Below are positions 39,038 to 48,488 of a stretch of DNA of 59,204 nucleotides, one piece after another. Source of the DNA: Patescibacteria group bacterium (lineage in GTDB: Bacteria; Patescibacteriota; Saccharimonadia; Saccharimonadales; Saccharimonadaceae); the NCBI GenBank assembly GCA_004322265.1, contig SCSZ01000002.1, positions 1-59,204 of the forward strand, given 5' to 3'. Numbering within the stretch: the first letter of the stretch is position 1; each line of letters begins with the position of its first letter. Both the position numbers and the translations under genes were made by a program. A model generated the notes under the pieces. That model saw nothing but the letters and a program-made list of their open reading frames with translations. It searched no databases and had not been told where the DNA came from.

Positions 39038-41548
39038 CTACTGTAATTCCTTTATTATCTTATTATACGTGTTTCTTGTTGCTTTGAGAGCGATAGTCTT
39101 TGAAACTTCGGACATACCTGCAAGTTGCTTATTAGAAACTTTTTCTTTATTAAGTATTTTTTCGATAGTATCTACGAGTCCGTCATAGTCATCAGAGGAT
39201 ACAGCAAATCCATTTTTTCCATCGATGAGTTGTTCTTCCATACCTGAACTCTCGTTACGTATTATCGGGTGCCCCATAGCCATGCCTTCGTAAATATAAA
39301 GTGGTAACGCCTCTTGAAGCGAATAACAGAGTGTAATATTGGCTTCTTCTGTAATATCAAAGTTTCTCTCGCGGTCAACCTTAGGGAAATACTTGAAGTG
39401 GGCGCCAAGACTACCCTCCCCACTTCTTATTATCTGTTCGGAAATAAAGTCATTCTCGATGCCGACAAATGTCAAAAGAAAATCACGATACTTACTTGGG
39501 TCTTTCTTGTAGAAATTATTGTAGAAATCTATGAAGGCATACAAAACTGGAGTCTGTCCTTTCCTACCATCTCCGACAGTACCCGGCAGGACAAATCGCA
39601 GGTTATCGAATTCTTTTTCTTTAAGCGTCCTAAATCTCTTTAGGTCGAGGTCAAACCTGTACGGCATCATTTCAATGCCTCTATCAGTCTTGAAAAACTT
39701 TCTATAGTGACGCATGCAGTCTTCGGCTGTTCCGTAAAGAACTAACGAGCCCTTTGCTAGTAACTTGCTAATCCTATGACCTTCTAGAGCAGTCAGAAAC
39801 TTTTCTGGAGTTGCCTCATGGGCGTACCATAAGACCTTGCTCAAAGTTTTGTTCTCTAATGCACTAAGAACAGAGTCAATAAATACAGACGAGTGAGATA
39901 GTGTGTTTATTATAACTATGTCACCTTTTACAAATTTAAAGCCTATGTTCTTATCAAGATACACTTTTGGCTTGATACTCATGTGGTTTAATAGCGAAAT
40001 ATTATATTTACTAATCGGAGTAAACGTCCTGAATTCAAGTTTCTTAGCTAGTTCGGGGATCTTAAGTATTTGCGAAACAATGTCCATCAATACATATGGG
40101 GCACCCGACAAATCTAGTTGGTGGGACACTACTATAATTTTTGGGGCACGCTTTTCAGTGGCGCCTACGTAGCTTTTTGCTTTATCAATTAATTTAGTTT
40201 TAATTGTTAGGTAGGTTGCACGTGCGCCGTGCTTTTTATAGAATCTCGGAATCTTTCTTAATTTTGTTTTGATTGTACTCAGTCGATTTAAATTAGGTTG
40301 AGGAATAGTAAACTCAGCAGCAAACGATCTGTCTTTTGATTTAACTGAAGACCTAATTGCATCCACGACTGGTTGTGCAACAATATCCCAGAAAAGACTA
40401 CCTCGTAAGAGCTGGACGTTCTTCTTAAGATCCATCGCTTTTGTCTTGTCTTTGCCTAGTTGTTGTATTGAGTGAGCAATCGATTCTGTTGATAAGCCAT
40501 TGAGTCGTATTGCTGCGTTTGCGTTGAGCAACATCTCACCTAACGGATCTCCTCCATTGGTCAATATAGGTAAGTCCGCCCACACAAAGTCAACTAGTCT
40601 TGTGCGCCATGCAAGTTTATTTTCTGGACCTTCCTCGTTAACAACGAGCACGATATCGCTATCTAAATACCAGTCAGCTCTGTCTTTAAAGTCTACCCAA
40701 TCAACCATATGTATAATATTGCCGTAACTACCCCTGTCGATAAAGCTAACCAGATTTTCATACTTTTTAATGAAGTCCGGGTGAGTATTGAAGGGATTTT
40801 TCGCACCCACGACCGTTAACTCACATGGTGTAGTTTTAGATACCAAACCGATCGCAGCGATTAGTTTTTCAAGATCAAACCAAGGATAAATACCCCCGAA
40901 CCAAAGCACTTTCAGTGCTTTCTTATTATGTAGTAACTCGTCGACAGGTTTTGTTTTGGCTACAGGCTTCTCTCTATAAATACCATACGGCACCACTTTG
41001 ATGAGTTCATCACCATACGTAACGGGATTTATTTTCCCAACAGCTGAGAGTACACCTTCGTAGAAATCCTTTTGAGCATTGTTTGCACATAGGAAAAGAT
41101 CACCCCTGCGCAATACGTGATCCCAACGTCTGAGTTCAAATTGAAACGCTTCGTATTCACCGCGCAGATCGCTGCTCTTACGCGCAGACATTTCAATATA
41201 TATCGGTACGTAGCAATCAAGAATAAGCTGTTGGTCTGGTACGAGAGCTTCGACAACGATCATTGACAGGTCGCCCATACAGTAGCTAACAATAATGCTG
41301 TCATAGTCTTTAACCAACTCCTGTATTGAATCCTTGTTCCATGTAGCGATCGATATTCCTTCAAATCTCTCTGTATGAGGCTGTTGGATATGTACCTCGT
41401 TGTATGCAACTGTTACCTCAATATCCTCTTGATTTGCAGCAATACCCTTTGCTAATCCCCAGCAGCGAAGACCACCTCCTTCAACCTTTTGGTGTTCTGG
41501 TGTTGGGACTGGCCCGTCTGAAATTATTAGACATTTCTTTATCATCAA
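39038..41548 (-). CDS. Tandem two-domain glycosyltransferase (GT4-GT4 fusion)
   Basis: The 836-residue protein contains two GT-B units. The first (about 1-395) has VEGGGLRCWGLAKG, LKVLWFGGIYPWFD and WRTRLVDFVWADLP. The second (about 465-836) begins PKIIVVSHQLDLSGAPYV and has ANITLCYSLQEALPLYIYEG followed by AMGHP, the GT4 donor-binding pattern. It likely adds two sugars in turn to the chain exported by Wzm/Wzt. It overlaps wzt by 4 nt (ATGA). Confidence 0.82.
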   Translation of the reverse strand: MMIKKCLIISDGPVPTPEHQKVEGGGLRCWGLAKGIAANQEDIEVTVAYNEVHIQQPHTERFEGISIATWNKDSIQELVKDYDSIIVSYCMGDLSMIVVEALVPDQQLILDCYVPIYIEMSARKSSDLRGEYEAFQFELRRWDHVLRRGDLFLCANNAQKDFYEGVLSAVGKINPVTYGDELIKVVPYGIYREKPVAKTKPVDELLHNKKALKVLWFGGIYPWFDLEKLIAAIGLVSKTTPCELTVVGAKNPFNTHPDFIKKYENLVSFIDRGSYGNIIHMVDWVDFKDRADWYLDSDIVLVVNEEGPENKLAWRTRLVDFVWADLPILTNGGDPLGEMLLNANAAIRLNGLSTESIAHSIQQLGKDKTKAMDLKKNVQLLRGSLFWDIVAQPVVDAIRSSVKSKDRSFAAEFTIPQPNLNRLSTIKTKLRKIPRFYKKHGARATYLTIKTKLIDKAKSYVGATEKRAPKIIVVSHQLDLSGAPYVLMDIVSQILKIPELAKKLEFRTFTPISKYNISLLNHMSIKPKVYLDKNIGFKFVKGDIVIINTLSHSSVFIDSVLSALENKTLSKVLWYAHEATPEKFLTALEGHRISKLLAKGSLVLYGTAEDCMRHYRKFFKTDRGIEMMPYRFDLDLKRFRTLKEKEFDNLRFVLPGTVGDGRKGQTPVLYAFIDFYNNFYKKDPSKYRDFLLTFVGIENDFISEQIIRSGEGSLGAHFKYFPKVDRERNFDITEEANITLCYSLQEALPLYIYEGMAMGHPIIRNESSGMEEQLIDGKNGFAVSSDDYDGLVDTIEKILNKEKVSNKQLAGMSEVSKTIALKATRNTYNKIIKELQ

Positions 41549-42810
41549 TGATTTTCCTTACTTTTTGCGTCAACTTTTCCTGTTGTCACTTCCCACTTTG
41601 TATTTGGTAGACTAACCTTTCCGTAACGTATCTTCTTATCAATAACGTCAAATGACTGTGCGTCAATTATGTGGTCATAGGTCTTATCAGAGTTTTCGTC
41701 GAAGACAGCCGCCGTTATATCGTACTTACCCTCATTAAAAATCATATCTTTGATAATAAAGCTAACGACGGCTTCAGATTTTCCGTCTGGCAAAACAATG
41801 TGCTGATCGGAGCTATTTGGTCCTGCCATGTTAACGTCATCCTGATCGAAAAACCCTAAACCTGCCGTAATCGGAAGGTTACCCGATGGCTCCTTCCTCT
41901 TTAGGTGCATTTCTATACGAACACCGTCACCAAAGTTAACTTGTGAACTGTCTAATTCAGGTGAATTTTCTGATTTTACAATAATCTTCTTAATTCGAAC
42001 TCTTCCATTGCCCCAACGTTTTTTGAAAGTTGAGCTTACGACAGGGTCACTATCATTGTCGTCAATATTAAGTCGCTGGTAAATTGCAATAGCCTCGCCT
42101 GGGTCCATCACACCGAGACTACGACCTTTGTCAACAACAAGAACTCTATCACAGAACTTTTCTATATCGCCTGTACTGTGCGAAACGAGGATAATGGTTT
42201 TTCCTTGTTTTTTGAGCTTCCTAAATACATCTAAGCACTTCTGTTGAAAATTTGAATCGCCAACAGCTAACACTTCATCAAAGATGAGTATATCTGTATC
42301 TGCGTGTGTTGCGATCGAAAAAGCTAGTCGTACTTGCATACCAGACGAGTAGTTCTTGAGTTTTTGGTCCATAAAACGCTCTAGTTCCGCAAACTCAACA
42401 ATGTCGTGGTACATATGCTCCATCTCATCTTTACTAAACCCAAGTAGCGCCCCGTTCAAGAATACATTTTCACGGCCTGTAAGTTCTGGATTAAAACCTA
42501 CCCCAAGCTCAATGAAGGGAGTTAATGTGCCATTGAGTATAACTGAGCCTTTGTCTGGGGTATAAATACCTGCCAACATCTTTAAAAGAGTACTCTTGCC
42601 ACTGCCGTTTCTTCCGACGATACCAAAAAACTCTCCTTTTTTTATTTCGAAAGACACATCATTAAGTACGTGCTGAACCTCGTAGCCTTTTTTTGATCTT
42701 AATCTATTGATAATTAACTGCTTAATTCCGCTCGCTTGTTCGTTCGGGAGCTTAAAGCTTTTATACAAATCCTTAGCTATAACCGCTGGTATATTATCAT
42801 TCCCCATCAT
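41545..42810 (-). CDS. wzt: Polysaccharide ABC exporter ATPase with C-terminal glycan-binding-like domain
   Basis: The 421-residue protein has Walker A GRNGSGKS (66-73), signature YSSGMQVRL, Walker B DILIFDEVLAVGD and switch SHS in the N-terminal ATPase. A C-terminal beta-sandwich domain (about 255-400) is like that of Wzt, which in known systems recognises the end-modified glycan before export. It pairs with the permease gene ending directly before it. Confidence 0.9.
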   Translation of the reverse strand: MMGNDNIPAVIAKDLYKSFKLPNEQASGIKQLIINRLRSKKGYEVQHVLNDVSFEIKKGEFFGIVGRNGSGKSTLLKMLAGIYTPDKGSVILNGTLTPFIELGVGFNPELTGRENVFLNGALLGFSKDEMEHMYHDIVEFAELERFMDQKLKNYSSGMQVRLAFSIATHADTDILIFDEVLAVGDSNFQQKCLDVFRKLKKQGKTIILVSHSTGDIEKFCDRVLVVDKGRSLGVMDPGEAIAIYQRLNIDDNDSDPVVSSTFKKRWGNGRVRIKKIIVKSENSPELDSSQVNFGDGVRIEMHLKRKEPSGNLPITAGLGFFDQDDVNMAGPNSSDQHIVLPDGKSEAVVSFIIKDMIFNEGKYDITAAVFDENSDKTYDHIIDAQSFDVIDKKIRYGKVSLPNTKWEVTTGKVDAKSKENH

Positions 42811-43620
42811 CTATATGTTCTCCGCAAAATACTTAGAGTTATGTCTGAAGTATAGGATTCCTACGACAAAAACAATAATTACAATTGCATATGGTATTAG
42901 TGTATATATTTGATTACCAAACAGCTTAGCAGCTGTGATCGTCTCGTGAGTTATAAGGCTATATCTCGCATCTTGAATTGCTTGTCCAATAGGATTCATT
43001 AACAATATTTTGGCAGCAATTGTGCTTTTCGCTACAACAATTGATAGTGGGTATATGATAGGGGTTGCGTAAAATGCAGCCTGCATAACAATTTCTAGAA
43101 TGTGTCCTGTGTCTCGATATTTTACATTTAACGCAGATAACAAGAACGCAAGGCCCAAAGCAAGCACGTACAATTCGAGTATGTACACAGGTATCATGAG
43201 CGCCGTTATATGTAGATCGACACCATTGACTGCCATTAGCACGGCGACAATAATAAGGTTAAGCGTTAAGTTGATTAGAGCAGAGATCGTAGTTGAAAGC
43301 ACAATAATATACTTGGGAAAGTTAATCTTGCGAAGTAAATCACCCCGACTAACTATTGATGCCATACCTTGATTAGTCGCTTCCGAAAAAAAATTCCAAA
43401 GCACAATACCAAACAATAGGTAGACAGCGTAATGTTCAACCGAACCGAGTTTAACAAGTAGTCCAAACACGACATACATAATCGCAAATAAGAACAAAGG
43501 TTTCAGTAGCGACCAGGCGTACCCGAGCACTGATCCTTGATAGCGAAGCTTGAAGTCAGTAATTACCAACTCGCGCAGAAGTATCCGGTTTCGCCTGCTA
43601 AATACATTAGAAATTTTCAT
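42811..43620 (-). CDS. wzm: Polysaccharide ABC exporter permease (Wzm/TagG-like)
   Basis: The roughly 269-residue protein has six membrane spans. The N-terminal cytoplasmic helix VITDFKLRYQGSVLGYAWSL is typical of ABC-2 type polysaccharide permeases. It starts the wzm-wzt-GT-epimerase operon. The ATG at 43620 is chosen because the frame's earlier ATG (43749) would run into the divergent GT2 gene, and TATAAT (43639-43634, minus) fits a short leader. Confidence 0.9.
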   Translation of the reverse strand: MKISNVFSRRNRILLRELVITDFKLRYQGSVLGYAWSLLKPLFLFAIMYVVFGLLVKLGSVEHYAVYLLFGIVLWNFFSEATNQGMASIVSRGDLLRKINFPKYIIVLSTTISALINLTLNLIIVAVLMAVNGVDLHITALMIPVYILELYVLALGLAFLLSALNVKYRDTGHILEIVMQAAFYATPIIYPLSIVVAKSTIAAKILLMNPIGQAIQDARYSLITHETITAAKLFGNQIYTLIPYAIVIIVFVVGILYFRHNSKYFAENI

Positions 43621-43699
43621 AAGTCTAGGGTTAATTATATCAGATTGGTGCAACAATGAGACGCTTGGAATAAAGATGTTATAAGATAGATCATAGATC

Positions 43700-44701
43700 A
43701 TGAATAACGCGCTCATCGTAGTACTTAATTGGAATGGAATTAGCGACACGCTAGCGTGTCTTGATTCGCTTTTGAGTCAATCCTATAAGCACGCCCATAC
43801 CCTGGTCGTTGATAACGGATCTATTGATAACTCCAAACTACTGCTTGATGAATATCAATCGCAGCACAAGGATATGCTAGATGTCGTTTATAATCCGGCA
43901 AACTTTGGCTTTGCAGGTGGTGTTAACACTGGTATTGAATGGGCGCTTAACGAAGAATACGAATATGTTGCACTATTTAATAACGACGCACGTGCAGATA
44001 AGAAATGGCTAGAAAGTCTGGTTGATGCCATTAGGCCCAAGGAAATTGGTATTGCAACGGGGTTATTACTCCATTCTGACGGCAAAACAATTGATAGTAC
44101 CGGCGATTGGTTATCAAAGTGGGGATTGGCCTTTCCCAGAAACCGCGGTGATAAAGCAAGCAAGGCGCCCGAAGCCGGATTGGTTTTTGGCGCAAGTGGC
44201 GGTGCGAGCCTGTATAAAACTGAGCTACTGAGAGATATTGGATTATTTGACGAAGACTTCTTTGCCTACTACGAGGACGCGGATATTAGTTTTCGGGCGC
44301 AACTGGCTGGCTGGAAAGTAGCCTACAACCCAAAGGCAATTGCCTATCATGAACAGGGTGGAACGACCAAAAAGATTCCTGGTTTTGCCGTTTATCAGAC
44401 ATTCAAGAACCTACCGATGTTATTTCTTAAGGACGTACCAGCTGGTCTGCTACTCCCGATTGGTGTTCGTTTTTACCCATCGTACTGGCTAATTCTAGGT
44501 AATGCTATCGTCCACGGTAACGGGCTACCGGCCATAAAAGGTGCTGTCATGAGCTGGATTTTGGGATTCAAGAAACTAGGTGAACGTCGACATATCCAGG
44601 CAGCCAAGCGTGTCTCAACTGGTTACATCAAAAGTATCCTATGGAACGATCTACCCCCTGATCAAACCGGTCTACGTAAGTTATTTCGCAAACAGAAATA
44701 A
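43700..44701 (+). CDS. GT2 glycosyltransferase, rhamnosyltransferase-like
   Basis: The 333-residue GT-A enzyme has VVLNWNGISDTLACL, VDNGSIDNS, NFGFAGGVN, LFNNDA and FFAYYEDADISFRA, a set common in rhamnosyl- and related transferases of O-antigen clusters. With dTDP-rhamnose genes at 26183-29449, L-rhamnose is a reasonable donor, though not proven. Ends 1 bp from the convergent cupin gene. Confidence 0.83.
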   Translation: MNNALIVVLNWNGISDTLACLDSLLSQSYKHAHTLVVDNGSIDNSKLLLDEYQSQHKDMLDVVYNPANFGFAGGVNTGIEWALNEEYEYVALFNNDARADKKWLESLVDAIRPKEIGIATGLLLHSDGKTIDSTGDWLSKWGLAFPRNRGDKASKAPEAGLVFGASGGASLYKTELLRDIGLFDEDFFAYYEDADISFRAQLAGWKVAYNPKAIAYHEQGGTTKKIPGFAVYQTFKNLPMLFLKDVPAGLLLPIGVRFYPSYWLILGNAIVHGNGLPAIKGAVMSWILGFKKLGERRHIQAAKRVSTGYIKSILWNDLPPDQTGLRKLFRKQK

Positions 44702-44702
44702 A

Positions 44703-45251
44703 TTATCTCTTGTAGTCATCTTGGAGCCGAACAATATCCGCTTCATCAGACATTTGCTGAGCGTCTGTGTGCTGCCATATTTCGGCAACAAGCGTGTAGT
44801 GATTTGGGGCACCAACCAGGCGATGGCGCTCGGCTGTTTGAAATTGAACGATATCACCAGGCCCACTATTTATAAGATCACCTTGCTCGTCAGTCAGGCT
44901 ACGGTGATACCCCCCGGTACTAATAAACTTCCATAGTTCCGCACGATGATGGTGATATTGCCAACTAAGGCGCTGTCCAGGTGAAACAAGTAGTATTTTC
45001 GGGCTAAGTTCTGCGTCCCGATTCCCGAGACGGGCTTGTTCCAAACTAAGGTCAGTAAAAAAGTCTTCAACAAACCTCTCGGCGTTTTTATTGTCGAGTC
45101 GGAAAAAGGCACCCCATGGCCTACTCGTGTCCTCTTCTACGACAGTAAAGCCAACTTCCTTAATACGCATTCGTATATCGTTGCCGACATCTTCTTTTGT
45201 CCTGTCTGGTGATAGATCCAATGCCTCTAGTTTGTTTTTTAAGTCCGTCAT
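44703..45251 (-). CDS. Cupin, type II phosphomannose isomerase-like
   Basis: The 182-residue protein matches the C-terminal cupin of bifunctional ManC/AlgA proteins: SRPWGAF, VSPGQRLSWQYHHHRAELW with metal-binding His residues, HRLVGAP, and EADIVRLQDDYKR at the end. Those domains convert fructose-6-phosphate to mannose-6-phosphate. An N-terminal extension (1-40) and acidic insert (about 60-80) are unusual. A clear GAGG ribosome site precedes the ATG. Together with the short ManC it could supply GDP-mannose. Confidence 0.8.
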   Translation of the reverse strand: MTDLKNKLEALDLSPDRTKEDVGNDIRMRIKEVGFTVVEEDTSRPWGAFFRLDNKNAERFVEDFFTDLSLEQARLGNRDAELSPKILLVSPGQRLSWQYHHHRAELWKFISTGGYHRSLTDEQGDLINSGPGDIVQFQTAERHRLVGAPNHYTLVAEIWQHTDAQQMSDEADIVRLQDDYKR

Positions 45252-45308
45252 TATATTCCTCTTTCATATTCCATTGTACGCGAGTTTAGACGGAATCAAC
45301 CTTAGTGA

Positions 45309-45314
45309 TATACT
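45309..45314 (+). promoter_or_regulatory. -10 element (TATACT) of GtrB-like gene
   Basis: TATACT ends 8 nt before the ATG at 45323, a near-leaderless start. Confidence 0.55.
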
Positions 45315-45322
45315 AATAGCAC

Positions 45323-46267
45323 ATGAAAAAGATTAGTATTCTGATCCCTGCCTATAACGAACAAGAGGTATTAGAGCCACTGTATCAGCGACTTGGCAAG
45401 CTAGCCAACGACAACAAATCCTATGACTTTGAGTTTCTGTTCGTTAACGACGGCAGCCGCGATAAAACGATTAATATTATTAAGGATTTTGCCCAGCAAG
45501 ATGAACGGGTGTCATACGTTGATCTATCGCGTAACTTCGGCAAGGAAATTGCTATGATCGCTGGCCTAGATCACGTTACCGGTGATGCAACGGTTATTAT
45601 CGATGCTGACTTGCAGGACCCGCCAGAGCTCATCCCTAAGATGATCAAATACTGGGAAGATGGCTACGAAGACGTCTATGCCAAACGTAATAGCCGTGCC
45701 GGTGAATCGTGGCTCAAGAGGTCAACGTCCAAACTATATTACCGACTACTCCAACGAGCGACTAATATCCCTATTCAACAGGATACGGGGGATTTTCGCT
45801 TGCTCGATCGTGTTTGTGTTGATGCACTCAAGCAAATTCGCGAATCACAGCGCTACACCAAGGGCATGTTTAGTTGGATCGGTTACAAAAAGAAAGAAAT
45901 TACCTACGACCGCGATCCGCGCGCCGCGGGCCAAACAGGCTGGAGCTATCCCAAGCTGATTAACTTCGCGATTGATGGCCTGACGTCATTTACGACCGCG
46001 CCGCTACGAATATCTTCAATCTTTGGCATTATCGTATCTGTCGTCGCGTTTATTTACATTATTTATTTGGTATTTCGTACGGTCTTCTTTGGAACGGATC
46101 TGGCTGGTTACCCATCAATGATGGCAGTAATTCTATTCCTCGGTGGCCTGCAGCTGTTATCACTCGGTGTTATTGGTGAATATATTGGTCGAATCTTTAA
46201 CGAGACCAAGCAACGCCCCCTGTATTTCGTTCAGGAGTATCACTCAAAATCTAAAAAATCGCATTAA
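45323..46267 (+). CDS. GT2 polyprenol-phosphate glycosyltransferase (GtrB-like)
   Basis: The 314-residue protein has ILIPAYNEQEVLEPLY, NDGSRDKT, SRNFGKEIA, DADLQDPPE and GDFRLLDR, with two C-terminal membrane spans (about 230-290). This is the GtrB/YkoT-like pattern that charges undecaprenyl phosphate with a sugar. The convergent neighbour encodes GtrA, its usual partner, with stops directly abutting. Confidence 0.9.
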   Translation: MKKISILIPAYNEQEVLEPLYQRLGKLANDNKSYDFEFLFVNDGSRDKTINIIKDFAQQDERVSYVDLSRNFGKEIAMIAGLDHVTGDATVIIDADLQDPPELIPKMIKYWEDGYEDVYAKRNSRAGESWLKRSTSKLYYRLLQRATNIPIQQDTGDFRLLDRVCVDALKQIRESQRYTKGMFSWIGYKKKEITYDRDPRAAGQTGWSYPKLINFAIDGLTSFTTAPLRISSIFGIIVSVVAFIYIIYLVFRTVFFGTDLAGYPSMMAVILFLGGLQLLSLGVIGEYIGRIFNETKQRPLYFVQEYHSKSKKSH

Positions 46268-46741
46268 TTATTCAAGTGAGGCGATAACTTGATCGGCGGT
46301 TGAATCTTTTTTAAAGATCACTTTGTTGTACCATATAAAGTTCCAGGCAAACGTTACGACAACCGAGAGAACCTTTGGAACGATCACCTTAGCGGTATCC
46401 TCGAATGGCCCCGTAATGTGCCACAAGAACTCTGGAACGGCGTTCATAAGTGGCGTTACGAGGTAAATAAAGCCAGTTTGTAGGAACCACAAGCCAAAAA
46501 TCGTTACAGACACAAATAGCACGAAACTTTTTAGGTTCCACTTCTTTGACTTGAATGTCAGACGAGAGTTCAGAAAATAACTGCCCGTCAGTGCTGCAGA
46601 TGTGGCGATGATATTGGCAATCAGGATCGAATGGGTAAGGTTCTGGAAAATAACATACAGCACCAAATCAAATAACGTATTAAAGATACCGATTAGGCTG
46701 AAAATAACAATCTTGAGATCACGTTTTTTAGGCTCTGCCAC
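46268..46741 (-). CDS. GtrA-family membrane protein
   Basis: The 157-residue protein has four membrane spans and the GtrA pattern (GIFNTLFDLVLYVIF, SYFLNSRLTF). It starts with GTG at 46741. A proposed flippase or partner for the polyprenol-phosphate sugar made by the adjacent GtrB-like enzyme. Confidence 0.87.
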   Translation of the reverse strand: MAEPKKRDLKIVIFSLIGIFNTLFDLVLYVIFQNLTHSILIANIIATSAALTGSYFLNSRLTFKSKKWNLKSFVLFVSVTIFGLWFLQTGFIYLVTPLMNAVPEFLWHITGPFEDTAKVIVPKVLSVVVTFAWNFIWYNKVIFKKDSTADQVIASLE

Positions 46742-46835
46742 CCTTATATCTTACTAGGTTACGGCCGGTTTACAAATACTCAACCCACAATCATCATTCA
46801 ACCCTCCGCTGCTTTACAATCCTTGAAAATATTAT

Positions 46836-46860
46836 CTGCAGAGGACGGACCTCTGCTCAG
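46836..46860 (+). repeat. Hairpin repeat, copy 3 (25 nt)
   Basis: CTGCAGAGGACGGACCTCTG continues into CTCAG. The stem GCAGAGG (46838-46844) and CCTCTGC (46850-46856) is fully paired here, whereas copies 1 and 2 have a G-U pair at the variable position. It lies in the divergent region before the GT4 gene at 46933. The 11 nt after it differ from the other copies, but GTTTCGT further on recalls copy 2. Confidence 0.8.
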
Positions 46861-46919
46861 TTTATTTTAAGGTTTCGTCATAACGTAGTAGGAAATAACA
46901 GATTGCAACGGGGTGATGA

Positions 46920-46925
46920 TATACT
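46920..46925 (+). promoter_or_regulatory. -10 element (TATACT) of GT4 gene
   Basis: TATACT ends 7 nt before the ATG at 46933, a near-leaderless start. Confidence 0.55.
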
Positions 46926-46932
46926 TAGGGTA

Positions 46933-48030
46933 ATGAGCCACATTGTAATTGATGCGCGAATTATCAACTCTTCGACCGGACGATATGTCGAGCGGCTCCT
47001 CCACTACTTGCAGACAATTGACACCGTAAATAAATACACCGTTCTGGTGCTCGAGAAAGATAAAAACTACTGGATGCCGACAGCCGACAACTTTAGTACG
47101 ATTGTCGCCGATTTTGATCAATACTCTATCGCCGAACAAACTGGTTTTAAGCGCTTTATTGACGACCTAGCCCCGGATTTGGTGCACTTTACCATGCCAC
47201 AACAACCGATACGATACAAAGGCAACAAAGTTACCACCATCCACGATCTGACCCTACTTAAGGTCTATAACTCGGACAAAAACTGGTTAGTCTATCACTT
47301 CAAACAACTGGTTGGCCACTTCGTATTTAAACGCGTTATTGCAACTAGTTCGCAGATCCTGACACCGTCAGACTATAGTAAAGATGAGATTATCGAGTTC
47401 GACCGCAGAGCCGAGGGCAAGATAACGACGACATATCTGGCAGCAGACCTATCAAAAGACGAACCAGAGCCATATGAACTGCCCTTTAAGCGCTTTTTGT
47501 TATATGTTGGGCAACAGAGTGACTACAAGAACATCCCACGCTTAGCTAGCGCTCACCAACGCCTGATCAAGAAATACCCCGACCTCGGACTAGTCCTGGT
47601 TGGATCGAAAAATGCGAGTGTCGAAATGAATGAAGAACTATTCACAGACAGGAACTACAAGAATATCGTATTCACTGGATACCTGCCGGACCCGCAGCTT
47701 AATTGGCTATATAAAGAGGCCGACGCCTATGTCTTCCCGTCGTTGATGGAGGGGTTTGGCCTGCCAGGGTTAGAGGCGATGGGGCATGGTACGCCCGTTG
47801 TCAGCAGTAGCGCGACTTGCCTACCCGAGATATATGGTGATGCCGCACATTACTTTAACCCTAACGACACAACAGATATGGCGCGCGCAATCGATGAAGT
47901 TCTCGATAACCACATACTAAGAACAGAGTTAGTAAAAGTTGGTCATGCACAGTTTAAAAAGTATTCGTGGCACGACACTGCCAAACAAACCCATCAAATC
48001 TATTTGGATGCACTAGAAAAAGAAGCTTAA
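46933..48030 (+). CDS. Glycosyltransferase family 4
   Basis: The 365-residue GT-B enzyme has DARIINSSTGRYVERLL, DYKNIPRLASAH and FPSLMEGFGLPGLEAMGHG, the GT4 E-x7-E motif. The pattern recalls mannosyl- or rhamnosyltransferases of the WbdA/WsaF type broadly; no donor can be fixed. The ATG at 46933 is preferred over a TTG at 46903. Its end overlaps the convergent jag gene by 4 bp. Confidence 0.87.
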   Translation: MSHIVIDARIINSSTGRYVERLLHYLQTIDTVNKYTVLVLEKDKNYWMPTADNFSTIVADFDQYSIAEQTGFKRFIDDLAPDLVHFTMPQQPIRYKGNKVTTIHDLTLLKVYNSDKNWLVYHFKQLVGHFVFKRVIATSSQILTPSDYSKDEIIEFDRRAEGKITTTYLAADLSKDEPEPYELPFKRFLLYVGQQSDYKNIPRLASAHQRLIKKYPDLGLVLVGSKNASVEMNEELFTDRNYKNIVFTGYLPDPQLNWLYKEADAYVFPSLMEGFGLPGLEAMGHGTPVVSSSATCLPEIYGDAAHYFNPNDTTDMARAIDEVLDNHILRTELVKVGHAQFKKYSWHDTAKQTHQIYLDALEKEA

Positions 48031-48488
48031 CTGCTACCTTGGGCGATCGTAATCTTGCGTTCACGACCTTCGCCATCCGAAAACGTACGAATATCACTGT
48101 ACTCGCTAGCCACGTGATGTACGATACGACGATCTGCCGCGTTGAGGGTCGCAACAAATGAATCACCAGTCTTACGCACCTGCTCGATCCATTCACGTGC
48201 CTGAACGGCAACGCGGTCAGCACGCTGCTTTTTATAGTCTGCGATATCGATATTAACGCGAGTTAAGGCCGCATCCTTGTTGCGCAGAACGGTACTGACA
48301 ATATATTGAAGACTTCGGAGTGTTTCGGCGTTACGACCAATCAGAATACTGTTAAATTCACTTGATGGCACAGATAGTTCAATGACATCATCATCGCAGC
48401 TTGATGAAACGGTCAGGTTCGCACTAAAGAATGACAGCAAATCCTCGAGGTACTTCTTGGCAAAACGGATTGATTCTTCTTGATCCAT
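48027..48488 (-). CDS. khpB: Jag/KhpB RNA-binding protein (KH-R3H)
   Basis: The 153-residue protein has a KH-like region (about 45-85, ILIGRNAETLRSLQYIV) and an R3H domain (about 88-150, NAADRRIVHHVASEY). The N-terminal Jag_N domain seen in Firmicutes is missing, replaced by a short helix. KhpB binds small RNAs and mRNAs in Gram-positive bacteria. Its start overlaps the yidC stop by one base, the usual rpmH-rnpA-yidC-jag order. Confidence 0.88.
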   Translation of the reverse strand: MDQEESIRFAKKYLEDLLSFFSANLTVSSSCDDDVIELSVPSSEFNSILIGRNAETLRSLQYIVSTVLRNKDAALTRVNIDIADYKKQRADRVAVQAREWIEQVRKTGDSFVATLNAADRRIVHHVASEYSDIRTFSDGEGRERKITIAQGSS

